Of a stretch of 19,157 bases of DNA, positions 1 through 6,453 are shown piece by piece. The notes under the pieces were generated by a model, which did not search any database, was not told the origin of the DNA, and saw only the letters and a list, made by a program, of their open reading frames with translations. This DNA is from CAYILC01 sp964364145. GTDB taxonomy: Bacteria > Patescibacteriota > Microgenomatia > UBA1400 > UBA12028. Location of the stretch: contig CAYILC010000006.1 in assembly GCA_964364145.1 (NCBI GenBank), forward strand, positions 1 through 19,157, in the 5' to 3' direction. Both the position numbers and the translations under genes were made by a program. Numbering within the stretch: position 1 is the stretch's first letter; the number at the start of each line of letters is the position of its first letter.

Positions 1-391
1 ATTTTTCTTCTAATGATGCGATGTAAAGCTCTGGGTTGACTACCTTTACACCAGCGGGAACTTGAATATCGCCCGCGGTCACGGTTTTCTTGCCTTTTGC
101 GTTGAGTGTTAAGGTGACTGGACCAGCAATAGTGGACTTCAAGCGAACTTGCTTGAGATTCAAGATCAAGTCAACCACGTCCTCGCGCAAGCCATCCAAT
201 GTGGTGAATTGATGATGTACACCACGAACTTTTGCTGAGGTGATGGCAAATCCCGGAAGAGACGATAACAACACTCTGCGGAGCGCGTTTCCGAGGGTGT
301 TTCCATATCCCTGCTCAAGAGGTTCGAGCACGAGAAGCGCGTAATCGTCTTTCTTGTCTTGTTCAGAGACTATAAATGTTGGTTGGATCAT
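1..391 (-). CDS. rpoA: RNA polymerase alpha subunit, N-terminal part (cut by window edge)
   Basis: The alpha subunit of RNA polymerase dimerises to start assembly of the core enzyme. About 130 residues of the N-terminal domain are visible; the rest lies beyond the left edge. The segment LEPLEQGYGNTLGNALRRVL (about residues 22-41) is the highly conserved alpha dimerisation motif, followed by LLSSLPGFAITSAKVRGVHHQF. The ATG at 391 is preceded by a strong Shine-Dalgarno sequence, AAAGGAG, with 7 bases to the start. It is the last gene of the infA-rpmJ-rpsM-rpsK-rpsD-rpoA group, as in most bacteria. It is separated from rpsD by 128 bases, more than most neighbours here. The family identification is very secure. 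Confidence 0.97.
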   Translation of the reverse strand, partial: MIQPTFIVSEQDKKDDYALLVLEPLEQGYGNTLGNALRRVLLSSLPGFAITSAKVRGVHHQFTTLDGLREDVVDLILNLKQVRLKSTIAGPVTLTLNAKGKKTVTAGDIQVPAGVKVVNPELYIASLEEK

Positions 392-519
392 GGTAGTGCT
401 CCTTTGTATATATATGTTTGATTGTTTCCCGTACTCACGCTACCAACGCAAGTACTTCTGTTCACGATCAAACGTTTTTTATCGACTAACTTCCTAACTG
501 TTCTTATTCTACTCAACGA
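392..519 (-). other. rpsD-rpoA intergenic spacer, no gene seen
   Basis: This 128-base spacer is the longest gap inside the infA-rpoA group. It holds the rpoA ribosome binding site at its left end and an alternating TA run at about 407-415. ATCGACTA occurs twice, at 481-488 and 522-529, the second overlapping the rpsD stop. I found no -35/-10 pair with acceptable spacing and no clear terminator hairpin, so read-through from rpsD is the simplest reading. Confidence 0.5.
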
Positions 520-1128
520 CTATCGACTATAGAACTCAATAATCAATTGCTCGTTAATGCCTGCATCTATTTGATCACGTTCTGGAATACGGACAATCTT
601 TCCCACTGAAGATTTTCTCTCGAGCCAACTTGGAACAACCTTGCCTTTATCTTTCAACAGCTCTGCGACCGCTGGAATCTTCACTGCTGTTTCAGACAAC
701 GTTACAACATCGTTTATTCGCACGGTATATGAAGGAATATCAAGTTTCTTTCCATTGATACGTACATGACCATGTACCACCATTTGGCGAGCGGCAGCTC
801 GAGTAGGAGCGAATCCTAAACGATACACTGCGTTGTCCAAACGGCGCTCTAAAAGACTCAACAGTACTTTTCCTGTTGAGGCTGGTGTTTTGGTTGCAAG
901 TTCATAGAGCTTGCGGAATTGTTTTTCCATAACACCATAGATATACTTCACTTTTTGTTTTTCTGCGAGTTGCTCTCCGTAGTCAGTAACTTTCTTCTTT
1001 CCCTTGCGTCCGTGCATACCTGGCGGAATGTTTAATCTGCGGGCCAACTTCATTGGATTCGTCTTGAGATTAAGGTCAAATCCTACTTTTCTGGCGAGCC
1101 GGTTCTTTGGTCCTGTCATTCTAGCCAT
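520..1128 (-). CDS. rpsD: 30S ribosomal protein S4 (uS4)
   Basis: S4 is a primary 16S rRNA-binding protein that nucleates 30S body assembly. It has 202 residues, close to the usual 200-208. The S4-type RNA-binding domain spans about residues 93-155, including RRLDNAVYRLGFAPTRAAAR and VVHGHVRINGKKLDIPSY. There are no N-terminal cysteines, so this is the zinc-free form. The ATG at 1128 was chosen because AAGGA lies 9 bases upstream and the protein then starts MARMTGPKNR; an in-frame ATG at 1155 has no such signal. The gene overlaps the end of rpsK by 8 bases, suggesting translational coupling. S4 represses its own operon in E. coli; no matching leader structure was verified here. Confidence 0.96.
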   Translation of the reverse strand: MARMTGPKNRLARKVGFDLNLKTNPMKLARRLNIPPGMHGRKGKKKVTDYGEQLAEKQKVKYIYGVMEKQFRKLYELATKTPASTGKVLLSLLERRLDNAVYRLGFAPTRAAARQMVVHGHVRINGKKLDIPSYTVRINDVVTLSETAVKIPAVAELLKDKGKVVPSWLERKSSVGKIVRIPERDQIDAGINEQLIIEFYSR

Positions 1129-1630
1129 GGCGGAGTTTCCTTGGTTTTGTCCCATTATGCGGAACCGGTGTAACGTCGGCGATCATGGTTGCTTGCAGGC
1201 CAGAAGCCCTTAGTACACGGAGCGCCGCGTCTCGACCTGGCCCCGGACCTTTTATAAAGACCTCAACAGACCGCATACCCATCTCGCGCGCTTTTCCGAT
1301 AGCCTTCTCGACACTTACGGTTGCCGCATACGGAGTGGACTTTCTTGAACCGGAAAAACCCGAATTTCCAGTTGACCCCCAACAGACGGTGTTCCCGCCC
1401 TCATCGGTAATGGTGATGATCGTGTTGTTAAAGGTTGCCTGCACGTACATGCGACCTCTTGGCACAATGCGCCTCACTTTTTGTTTCACTATGACTGTTG
1501 GTGGTTTAGGAGCTACTGGTGCCGGAGAAGCTACTGCTGGAATTGCGGTTGCAGTAGAGGATTGCACAGCTGGTTTGGCGCTTTGTGTTGGTGCTACGAT
1601 TTTCACTGATTTTTCTTTTTGTACTGCCAT
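1121..1630 (-). CDS. rpsK: 30S ribosomal protein S11 (uS11) with N-terminal extension
   Basis: S11 lies on the 30S platform and contacts the 3' domain of 16S rRNA near the exit site. The core begins near residue 58 (RGRMYVQATFNNTIITITDE). It continues with GFSGSRKSTPYAA and ends at VPHNGTKPRKLRHG, where most bacteria have a HNGCRPPK(K/R)RRV-like end. The first 50 or so residues are an Ala/Pro/Val-rich extension not found in the typical 125-130-residue protein. The ATG at 1630 has AGGAAAG just upstream; a longer reading from 1699 would overlap rpsM and lacks a ribosome binding site. The gene sits between rpsM and rpsD in the standard order. Confidence 0.95.
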   Translation of the reverse strand: MAVQKEKSVKIVAPTQSAKPAVQSSTATAIPAVASPAPVAPKPPTVIVKQKVRRIVPRGRMYVQATFNNTIITITDEGGNTVCWGSTGNSGFSGSRKSTPYAATVSVEKAIGKAREMGMRSVEVFIKGPGPGRDAALRVLRASGLQATMIADVTPVPHNGTKPRKLRHG

Positions 1631-1673
1631 AACTTTCCTAGTATTCTTGCTCTTTCGAGCCTTCTCATTTGTC

Positions 1674-2096
1674 TTATTTTTTCGCTTCTGGTGCGGCATC
1701 TTGTACCGGTACTCCCAACTTTTCTGCTGCTTCTTTACTTAGTGCTCCAACTGTCTTTTTCTTTCCGCGGCGCGTGCGCGCGTTTGTGCGTGTGCGCTGA
1801 CCACGGGTTGGAAGACTATGGATATGTCGAAGTCCTCGATATGCGCCAATTCTTTTCAACCGTTCAATGTTCTCACGAATGACTCTGCGGAGGTTTCCCT
1901 CGGTGTTTACCTTATCCATCACACGCTGAAGACGGGCGACTTCATCCCCAGTCAAATCCTTTGCGCGCTTCTCGCCATCCACGTGCGCCTCTGTTAATAC
2001 TTCTGTCACGTTATGCCGTCCAACTCCAAAAACATACGTCAACGCAATCTTGGTTTTTTTCTGAATTGGGATGTCGATTCCGGCAATACGCGGCAT
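1674..2096 (-). CDS. rpsM: 30S ribosomal protein S13 (uS13)
   Basis: S13 sits in the 30S head and contacts tRNA and the large subunit through bridge B1. The 140-residue protein starts MPRIAGIDIP, typical of the family. It carries the helical middle (residues 45-85) and the basic motif GLRHIHSLPTRGQRTRTNAR at about 88-107. About 20 residues after the usual end (KKKTVGALSKEAAEKLGVPV onwards) form an extra tail, since most bacterial S13 proteins have 115-125 residues. The ATG at 2096 follows the rpmJ stop by 5 bases and has the purine-rich AAGGATAAGG upstream. A longer in-frame reading to 2186 would run over rpmJ and is rejected. Confidence 0.96.
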   Translation of the reverse strand: MPRIAGIDIPIQKKTKIALTYVFGVGRHNVTEVLTEAHVDGEKRAKDLTGDEVARLQRVMDKVNTEGNLRRVIRENIERLKRIGAYRGLRHIHSLPTRGQRTRTNARTRRGKKKTVGALSKEAAEKLGVPVQDAAPEAKK

Positions 2097-2101
2097 ATTC
2101 C

Positions 2102-2215
2102 TTATCCTTGTCTCTGCTTGTGGCGCGGGTTTGTACATACAATATACCGCTTCCCATATCTTCGTACGGACTTGCAGTTTTTGCACCGCGGTTTAATAGA
2201 CGCCTGTACTTTCAT
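2102..2215 (-). CDS. rpmJ: 50S ribosomal protein L36 (bL36)
   Basis: This small gene encodes 37 residues, MKVQASIKPRCKNCKSVRRY and on to HKQRQG. It matches bL36: the zinc-binding set C11, C14, C27 and H32 is present, as is the typical end NPRHKQRQG. bL36 binds 23S rRNA at the base of the L7/L12 stalk. It lies between infA and rpsM, the standard position, with a 5-base gap to rpsM. The upstream sequence AAGAAAAGAACGAAACCT is purine-rich but not a strong Shine-Dalgarno, so it may be translated partly by coupling to infA 31 bases upstream. The zinc ligands and length make the call secure. Confidence 0.95.
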   Translation of the reverse strand: MKVQASIKPRCKNCKSVRRYGKRYIVCTNPRHKQRQG

Positions 2216-2246
2216 AGGTTTCGTTCTTTTCTTTCGTTACGATTTG

Positions 2247-2489
2247 TTAGGTTCGAACGCGGAAGGTGATTCTTCCTTTTGACGGGTCGTACTTTGACAC
2301 ATCTGCCTTGATCTTGTCTCCGATCAAGACCCGAATCTTGAACATGCGCATCTTGCCTGCGAGCGTACACAGGATCGTCTTACCAATCATATGTTCCGGT
2401 CCGGCCGTCACCGTCACGCGAAACGTCATATTGGGAAGGGACTCGAGAATCTCCCCTTCAATTTCAAAAATGTCTACCTTATCGCTCAA
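2247..2489 (-). CDS. infA: Translation initiation factor IF-1, TTG start
   Basis: IF-1 blocks the ribosomal A site during initiation and helps IF-2 and IF-3. The 80-residue product is an OB-fold protein. VDIFEIEGEILESLPNMTFR and the C-terminal GDKIKADVSKYDPSKGRITF are the characteristic family segments; the usual length is about 72. The start is TTG: the frame has an upstream TAG and no ATG or GTG that fits. A GGAGG at 2493-2497 lies only 3 bases from the TTG, which is short. A tiny leader frame (2486-2515) ends with TGA overlapping this TTG, so coupling is possible. It is the first gene of a group with its own candidate promoter at 2561-2589. Confidence 0.95.
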   Translation of the reverse strand: MSDKVDIFEIEGEILESLPNMTFRVTVTAGPEHMIGKTILCTLAGKMRMFKIRVLIGDKIKADVSKYDPSKGRITFRVRT

Positions 2490-2515
2490 TATCCTCCAGA
2501 GACAAAACTATACAT
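2486..2515 (-). CDS. Possible 9-residue leader peptide before infA
   Basis: An ATG at 2515 preceded by AAGGGG opens a frame encoding MYSFVSGGY. It ends at a TGA that overlaps the infA TTG start (TTGA). Its Gly-Gly codons contain the GGAGG of infA. The ATG and its AAGGGG lie in or next to the 3' arm of the leader inverted repeat. This could be a real coupling peptide or chance; a frame this short cannot be proven from sequence. Confidence 0.25.
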   Translation of the reverse strand: MYSFVSGGY

Positions 2516-2554
2516 GTCCCCTTCGAGGATGAAAACACCTCCTTTAGGGACATG
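2513..2554 (-). promoter_or_regulatory. infA leader stem-loop enclosing AGGAGG
   Basis: CATGTCCC at 2513-2520 and GGGACATG at 2547-2554 form a perfect 8-bp inverted repeat. On the mRNA the 5' arm starts about 7 bases after the -10 box, that is, at the predicted transcription start. The 26-base interior contains TAAAGGAGGTG, strongly complementary to the 3' end of 16S rRNA. Its AGGA can pair with TCCT further along in the loop. No infA start codon lies at a suitable distance from this AGGAGG. A similar arrangement precedes rpsJ. Confidence 0.6.
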
Positions 2555-2560
2555 GGTGAG

Positions 2561-2589
2561 ATTGTACCAGATCTTTCAAGGCTACTCAA
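2561..2589 (-). promoter_or_regulatory. Promoter for infA-rpmJ-rpsM-rpsK-rpsD-rpoA
   Basis: On the minus strand TTGAGT (2584-2589) and TACAAT (2561-2566) are separated by 17 bases. The -10 is extended by TG in the form TGGTACAAT. It lies just after the map stop codon. The 13 bases GATTGTACCAGAT (plus strand, 2560-2572) are identical to those at the S10-operon promoter (15044-15056). Confidence 0.75.
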
Positions 2590-2597
2590 GAGGGAGA

Positions 2598-3377
2598 TCA
2601 AAAACTCTGGGAAAATTGTGATTCTATCTCTGATGCCGTCAACACCTCCACCCCATCTTTCGTTACCAACACCGTGTGTTCATGCATTCCAGAGAGAGAT
2701 CGATCCTCGGTCTCGTACGTCCACCCATCTGTCGCCAACACAAGCTTGGGGTTTCCCATGGTGTACATAATCTCCACAGCCAAGGTCTGCCCTTCATATA
2801 ACACGTCTTTTTTACTGCGCTCGTCGGCATAACAGGGAATACTTGGATCCATGTGCAGTTTTTTGCCCACTCCATGACCGGTCAGCTGATACACACAACG
2901 GTATCCGGCGCCTTCAACAACCGACTGCATCGCTAGGCTAAGATCATAAATTGTGGCACCGGCATGAACCTGGGCAATAGCCGCATCAACCGCCTTCACT
3001 CCAGTCACAACAAATCGCTGAACGCGTTTAGAACATTCCCCAGCGCAGACTGTAATAGAGGTATCGGTGTGATACCCACCATACAGTGCGCCAACGTCAA
3101 TCGTAATAATGTCACCAAACTCGACTGTTTTCCCAACGGGAATCCCGTGAACACACCCTTCATTTTTGGTGATACAAGTGGCCCATTTGTATTCCTCAAC
3201 CGTTGGAAATGAGGGATCGGCGCCGAGGCGTTTCAGCTCGCGCTGAGCAATTTCTTCAAGTTTCTCAAACGGAACCCCTGGAACAACGGCTGCAACAACC
3301 GCATCACGAACTTGAGCAAGAATCTTGCCGCCTTTTCGCATTGCTTTTATTTTTTCCAGAAGTTGCTCATCGCTCAT
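2598..3377 (-). CDS. map: Type I methionine aminopeptidase
   Basis: The enzyme removes the initiator methionine from new proteins using a two-metal centre. In this 259-residue protein the five metal ligands are visible: D94 (IDVGALYGG), D105 (YHTDTSI), H168 (LTGHGVG), E202 (AVEIMY) and E233 (MHEHTV). The substrate histidines H77 (CVHGIP) and H175 (KLHMDP) are also present. Length and motif order fit the bacterial type I enzyme without an N-terminal zinc-finger extension. Its ATG overlaps the adk stop as ATGA, a 4-base overlap implying translational coupling. It follows secY-adk, the normal end of the spc operon. The infA promoter begins just downstream of its TGA. Confidence 0.97.
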   Translation of the reverse strand: MSDEQLLEKIKAMRKGGKILAQVRDAVVAAVVPGVPFEKLEEIAQRELKRLGADPSFPTVEEYKWATCITKNEGCVHGIPVGKTVEFGDIITIDVGALYGGYHTDTSITVCAGECSKRVQRFVVTGVKAVDAAIAQVHAGATIYDLSLAMQSVVEGAGYRCVYQLTGHGVGKKLHMDPSIPCYADERSKKDVLYEGQTLAVEIMYTMGNPKLVLATDGWTYETEDRSLSGMHEHTVLVTKDGVEVLTASEIESQFSQSF

Positions 3378-3916
3378 GTTTTTTTGTTGAGGCGCTCGAG
3401 AATGTCGTTGAAGATGACCTGGATGTCGCGTTCGCCATCAACTTCCTCCAAACTGCCTTTCTTCCTGTAGTACTCGATCACTGGTTCGGTAAATTCATGA
3501 AAAAGTTCGATGCGTTTACGGATCGCTAGTAATGTTTCATCTTGGCGATCAGACACACGGCCAGAGATGCGCCAAAGCGCCTCTTTATCCGAAACTTTCA
3601 GATAGATTACACGTTCCAAACCGTTTTTAAACATTTCGGCCTGCGGAACGGTTCGTGGAAAGCCATCAAGAATATATCCTTTTTGGTATTCTGGTTTTGC
3701 CAAGTATTCCTCAATGATTTCTGATGTTTTGTCATCTGGAATAAGCGCACCGGAGTTCATTATTTCCTTTAAGTAGCGACCAATCGGTGTTTTTTCTTTG
3801 GCCATTTCACGAAAAATGTGTCCGCTAGATAAATACTCAATATTGAGTTGCTTCGAAAGTAGGTTTCCTTGGGTGGATTTTCCGGCACCCTGGATTCCAA
3901 TAAGCACAAATTTCAT
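3374..3916 (-). CDS. adk: Adenylate kinase, short-LID form
   Basis: Adenylate kinase interconverts ATP + AMP and 2 ADP. The P-loop GIQGAGKST is at residues 7-15. The AMP-binding segment SSGHIFREM follows at 30-38, and DGFPRT is at 84-89. The arginines of the LID and catalytic site appear in GRVSDR (119-124) and AIRKRI (131-136). With 180 residues it lacks the 30-40-residue LID insertion of E. coli Adk (214 residues), including the zinc-type cysteines; a short loop after ISGR replaces it. The ATG at 3916 has AAGGAG 6 bases upstream. An in-frame GTG at 3976 would add 20 residues before the P-loop and is less likely. A UMP/CMP-kinase-like specificity cannot be excluded from sequence alone. Confidence 0.93.
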   Translation of the reverse strand: MKFVLIGIQGAGKSTQGNLLSKQLNIEYLSSGHIFREMAKEKTPIGRYLKEIMNSGALIPDDKTSEIIEEYLAKPEYQKGYILDGFPRTVPQAEMFKNGLERVIYLKVSDKEALWRISGRVSDRQDETLLAIRKRIELFHEFTEPVIEYYRKKGSLEEVDGERDIQVIFNDILERLNKKT

Positions 3917-3984
3917 GTCAATCTCCTTATATATGTTTCTTATATTTTTCTTATACGCGAGTTTCGCATTTTTCACATCGAGGT

Positions 3985-5268
3985 TTATATGAATTTCTCG
4001 TAATTTTGCGCAACAACTTGCGACTGCATCTGTTTGGCAGTCTCAAGAACAACCGAAACAACGATGAGCAGTCCTGTACCGCCAATAGTTAGCGTCGTAA
4101 TTCCGGTGAGCGACTGCGCAATAGACGGCAACACCGCAACAAGACCTAAAAATAGTGCACCGGCAATGGTAATACGCGTCATTACATATGTCAAAAAATG
4201 TTCTGTAGGATTCCCCGGACGAATGCCTGGAACAAAAGCGCCGCTTTTCTTGAGATCCTCGGCAAGATCCTTTGGATTGAAAAAGACTGCGGTTGAAAAG
4301 TACGTAAACACAACGACTAATAAGAAATACGTTATGTTGTACACAGGATGACTCGGGTTAAACCACAGCGAAACTTGGGAAAGCATCGTTACAAGACCTG
4401 GGTTTGCTATTTGTTGAAGCAACTTCACTAAAAAGCTTGGAACCAACAAAATCGAAATTGCAAAAATGATGGGGAGCACACCGGCCTGGTTGATACGCAG
4501 TGGCAAAAAGGTGGACTGGCCACCGTACTCGCGCGAGCCGCGAACGCGGCGAGCGTATTGAATGGTGACTTTTCGCACCGCCTCATTCATAAACACCATT
4601 GCCGCAATCACCGCCAGTCCCGCGATACAAATCAATAGCAACATCGCTGTATTTATTGTTTGTGAAACTTGGAACGTGCGGATGATCGAGATCGGGAAAC
4701 GTCCAACGATACCGGCAAAAATCACCATCGATATTCCGTTTCCAATTCCATACAAAGTCACCAACTCCCCCAACCAAATCATGATCATCGACCCAGCGAC
4801 CAAGGTCGCCAACATCGCCACAATCCTGATTGGATCCTGCGTTTGAATGAGCTGTTGACTGTTCAAGATCGCCAGCACACTGATGCTTTGTATAACCGCC
4901 ACTGGTACCGTTAACAATCTCGTGTACTGATTAATAAGTTCGCGCCCGGCCTCACCCTCCTTCGACAGTTCTTTGAGTTTCGGGAACAGTAGCGTTGCGA
5001 GCTGCATAATGATCGATGACGTAATATATGGATTGATTCCAATCGCCATCACCGAAAAGTTTGCCAGGGTTCCACCAGAAAAAATATCGATCATGCCCAA
5101 CAATTGACTTTGTGCAAACAATGATTTGAGTTTGAGAATATCAACCGCCGGAACGGGTAAGTGTCCAAGGAAACGGAAGATTGCGAAAATGGCTGCGGTA
5201 AATAGAAGCTTATTTCGTAAGGCTTTAAGAGACCAGACTGTTCGGAGCCAAGCGCCGATACGATTCAC
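3985..5268 (-). CDS. secY: Preprotein translocase subunit SecY
   Basis: SecY forms the protein-conducting channel of the cytoplasmic membrane. The 427-residue protein has about ten hydrophobic membrane segments. Diagnostic motifs are GINPYITSSIIMQL (77-90), GEAGRELINQYTR (105-117), LYGIGNGISMVIFAGI (172-187) and the cytoplasmic loop ARRVRGSREYGGQ (239-251). FVPGIRPG (345-352), whose loop arginine helps engage SecA or the ribosome, is also present. The start is GTG at 5268 with AAAGGA 8 bases upstream. It lies 13 bases after rplO and 68 bases before adk, its usual place in the spc operon. Confidence 0.97.
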   Translation of the reverse strand: MNRIGAWLRTVWSLKALRNKLLFTAAIFAIFRFLGHLPVPAVDILKLKSLFAQSQLLGMIDIFSGGTLANFSVMAIGINPYITSSIIMQLATLLFPKLKELSKEGEAGRELINQYTRLLTVPVAVIQSISVLAILNSQQLIQTQDPIRIVAMLATLVAGSMIMIWLGELVTLYGIGNGISMVIFAGIVGRFPISIIRTFQVSQTINTAMLLLICIAGLAVIAAMVFMNEAVRKVTIQYARRVRGSREYGGQSTFLPLRINQAGVLPIIFAISILLVPSFLVKLLQQIANPGLVTMLSQVSLWFNPSHPVYNITYFLLVVVFTYFSTAVFFNPKDLAEDLKKSGAFVPGIRPGNPTEHFLTYVMTRITIAGALFLGLVAVLPSIAQSLTGITTLTIGGTGLLIVVSVVLETAKQMQSQVVAQNYEKFI

Positions 5269-5281
5269 GAATGCGTTCCTT

Positions 5282-5719
5282 TCACGCTAGCGTGCCACCC
5301 GCCTTCTCAATTGCCTTCTTTGCAGAGGCAGTGGCTTGCAATCCCTTGAGGGAAAGCGCCCGCGTTAAGGTACCATCGCCGGTAACTTTGACGGGCAGTC
5401 TGACAGACCGAATGAGTTTATGTTTGAACAGCACTTCTGATGTTATTTCTTTGACCGTGAGCTTTTCTAATGCTGTTAAACGAACAAGTTGTGCCTTTCC
5501 ATTTAAGTTTTCAAATCGTAACTTCCCGCGTAGGTACGGTAAACGCTTCACAAAAGGAAGCTGTCCACCTTCAAACCACAACGGCACGCCGCGCCCAACG
5601 CGAGCACGCGCGCCCTTGTTTCCACGTCCGACTGTGTGTCCACCCTTGCCACAACCATACCCACGCCCAATGCGTTTGGATTTTTTGGTTGTACTGGCTG
5701 GTAGTTTATGCAGTTCCAT
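5282..5719 (-). CDS. rplO: 50S ribosomal protein L15 (uL15)
   Basis: L15 binds 23S rRNA late in large-subunit assembly. The 145-residue product has the family's N-terminal glycine/basic segment. That includes RIGRGYGCGKGGHTVGRGNK (about 16-35), followed by VPLWFEGGQLPFVKRLPYLR. The start at 5719 is only 3 bases after the rpsE stop, so there is no room for rpmD, which normally lies between them. There is no classical Shine-Dalgarno; the purine-rich AAGAAGAAA encoding the lysine end of S5 precedes the start, so coupling to rpsE is likely. Confidence 0.96.
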   Translation of the reverse strand: MELHKLPASTTKKSKRIGRGYGCGKGGHTVGRGNKGARARVGRGVPLWFEGGQLPFVKRLPYLRGKLRFENLNGKAQLVRLTALEKLTVKEITSEVLFKHKLIRSVRLPVKVTGDGTLTRALSLKGLQATASAKKAIEKAGGTLA

Positions 5720-5722
5720 ATA

Positions 5723-6451
5723 TTATTTCTTCTTTGCTTTCTTCACGCCCTTTTGGATCGAGAACACGTTTTTTGCTTCCTCTTTTGGTTTACCTTTTGC
5801 CTCAACTTTTACCTCTTTTACCTCTACTTTTACCTTTTGCGCTGCCTGTATTCTCTGCGTTATCTGTTCTGCTTCTGCAGCCGCCGCGGCTAACTCGCGC
5901 ATCTTCTCTTTTTCGATCCTCTCTGCTTCAATCACCGACTTCAACACAATTCCTTTGGTGTCCACAAGTGCACGAATTTTTGTTAACGCTTTCATCGTTG
6001 CATATACGTTGGATGCTGGATTTGAGGTTCCTTTGATTTTACTCGAAATGTCGCGGATTCCTGCCGCGTCAACAACAGCTCGAATCGCACCACCCGCAAT
6101 AATTCCACTTCCAGCTGGAGCCGGCTTTAAGATGATGTGTGCCGCCCCAAACTTCACCTCAATTGCAAAAGGAATCGTTGTTCCTTGGATTGGCGCGTTC
6201 AGTAAGCGGCGCTTTGCTTTCTTCACACCTTTTTGGATCGAGGATAATACATCTTTTGCTTTTCCAAGTCCAACGCCAACGCGACCTTTTTTGTCACCAA
6301 CCACAACCAGCACAGAAAAGCCCATTTGATTACCACCCTTTGTTTTCTTAGAAACGCGATTCACTTGAATCACCTTTTCCTCGAATTCTTTCGGTTCTCG
6401 GCGACGATTTTGGTCTCGGCCGCCTTGGCGGCCTCCTGAATTGTTCATCAT
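5723..6451 (-). CDS. rpsE: 30S ribosomal protein S5 (uS5) with duplicated segment and long C-terminal tail
   Basis: S5 acts in decoding fidelity and at the mRNA entry of the 30S subunit. The core covers about residues 20-175: EKVIQVNRVSKKTKGG, then GRVGVGLGKAKDVLSSIQKG, and the S5 C-terminal domain (APAGSGIIAGGAIRAVVDAA, TSNPASNVYATMKAL). The protein has 242 residues against a usual 160-175. The extra end is Ala/Glu/Lys-rich and closes with SIQKGVKKAK at 231-240, an exact copy of residues 71-80. At the DNA level, 5732-5762 and 6212-6242 agree at 29 of 31 bases. It starts 2 bases after rplR and ends 3 bases before rplO; the next core gene in most bacteria, rpmD, is missing. Confidence 0.96.
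   Translation of the reverse strand: MMNNSGGRQGGRDQNRRREPKEFEEKVIQVNRVSKKTKGGNQMGFSVLVVVGDKKGRVGVGLGKAKDVLSSIQKGVKKAKRRLLNAPIQGTTIPFAIEVKFGAAHIILKPAPAGSGIIAGGAIRAVVDAAGIRDISSKIKGTSNPASNVYATMKALTKIRALVDTKGIVLKSVIEAERIEKEKMRELAAAAAEAEQITQRIQAAQKVKVEVKEVKVEAKGKPKEEAKNVFSIQKGVKKAKKK
5732..5762. repeat. rpsE internal repeat, copy at the 3' end of the gene
   Basis: This 31-base segment matches 6212-6242 with two mismatches. It encodes the SIQKGVKKAK end of the S5 tail. The two copies are offset by exactly 480 bases, or 160 codons, in the same frame. Confidence 0.85.
6212..6242. repeat. rpsE internal repeat, copy in the S5 core
   Basis: This is the presumed original copy, inside the conserved S5 core (residues 71-80). 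Its partner is 5732-5762. The mismatches are at 6227 (A against G) and 6230 (T against C). Confidence 0.85.
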
Positions 6452-6453
6452 AG

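Noticed and set aside
1631..1699. Longer N-terminus of S11 starting at 1699
   Set aside because: It would overlap the rpsM end by 26 bases and has no ribosome binding site, whereas the ATG at 1630 has AGGAAAG at good distance.
2097..2186. Longer N-terminus of S13
   Set aside because: The added residues are the out-of-frame reading of rpmJ; MPRIAGID at 2096 is the normal start.
3917..3984. Possible promoter in the secY-adk gap (TATAAG and TATATA stretches)
   Set aside because: AT-rich hexamers are present but no -35 element stands at 16-18 bases, and AAGGAG of adk explains the rest.
5271..6329. A 352-codon open frame on the plus strand opposite rplO and rpsE
   Set aside because: It is a long antisense shadow of two well-identified ribosomal genes. 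The product has no recognisable motif and its content reflects the reverse complement of Lys/Ala-rich codons.
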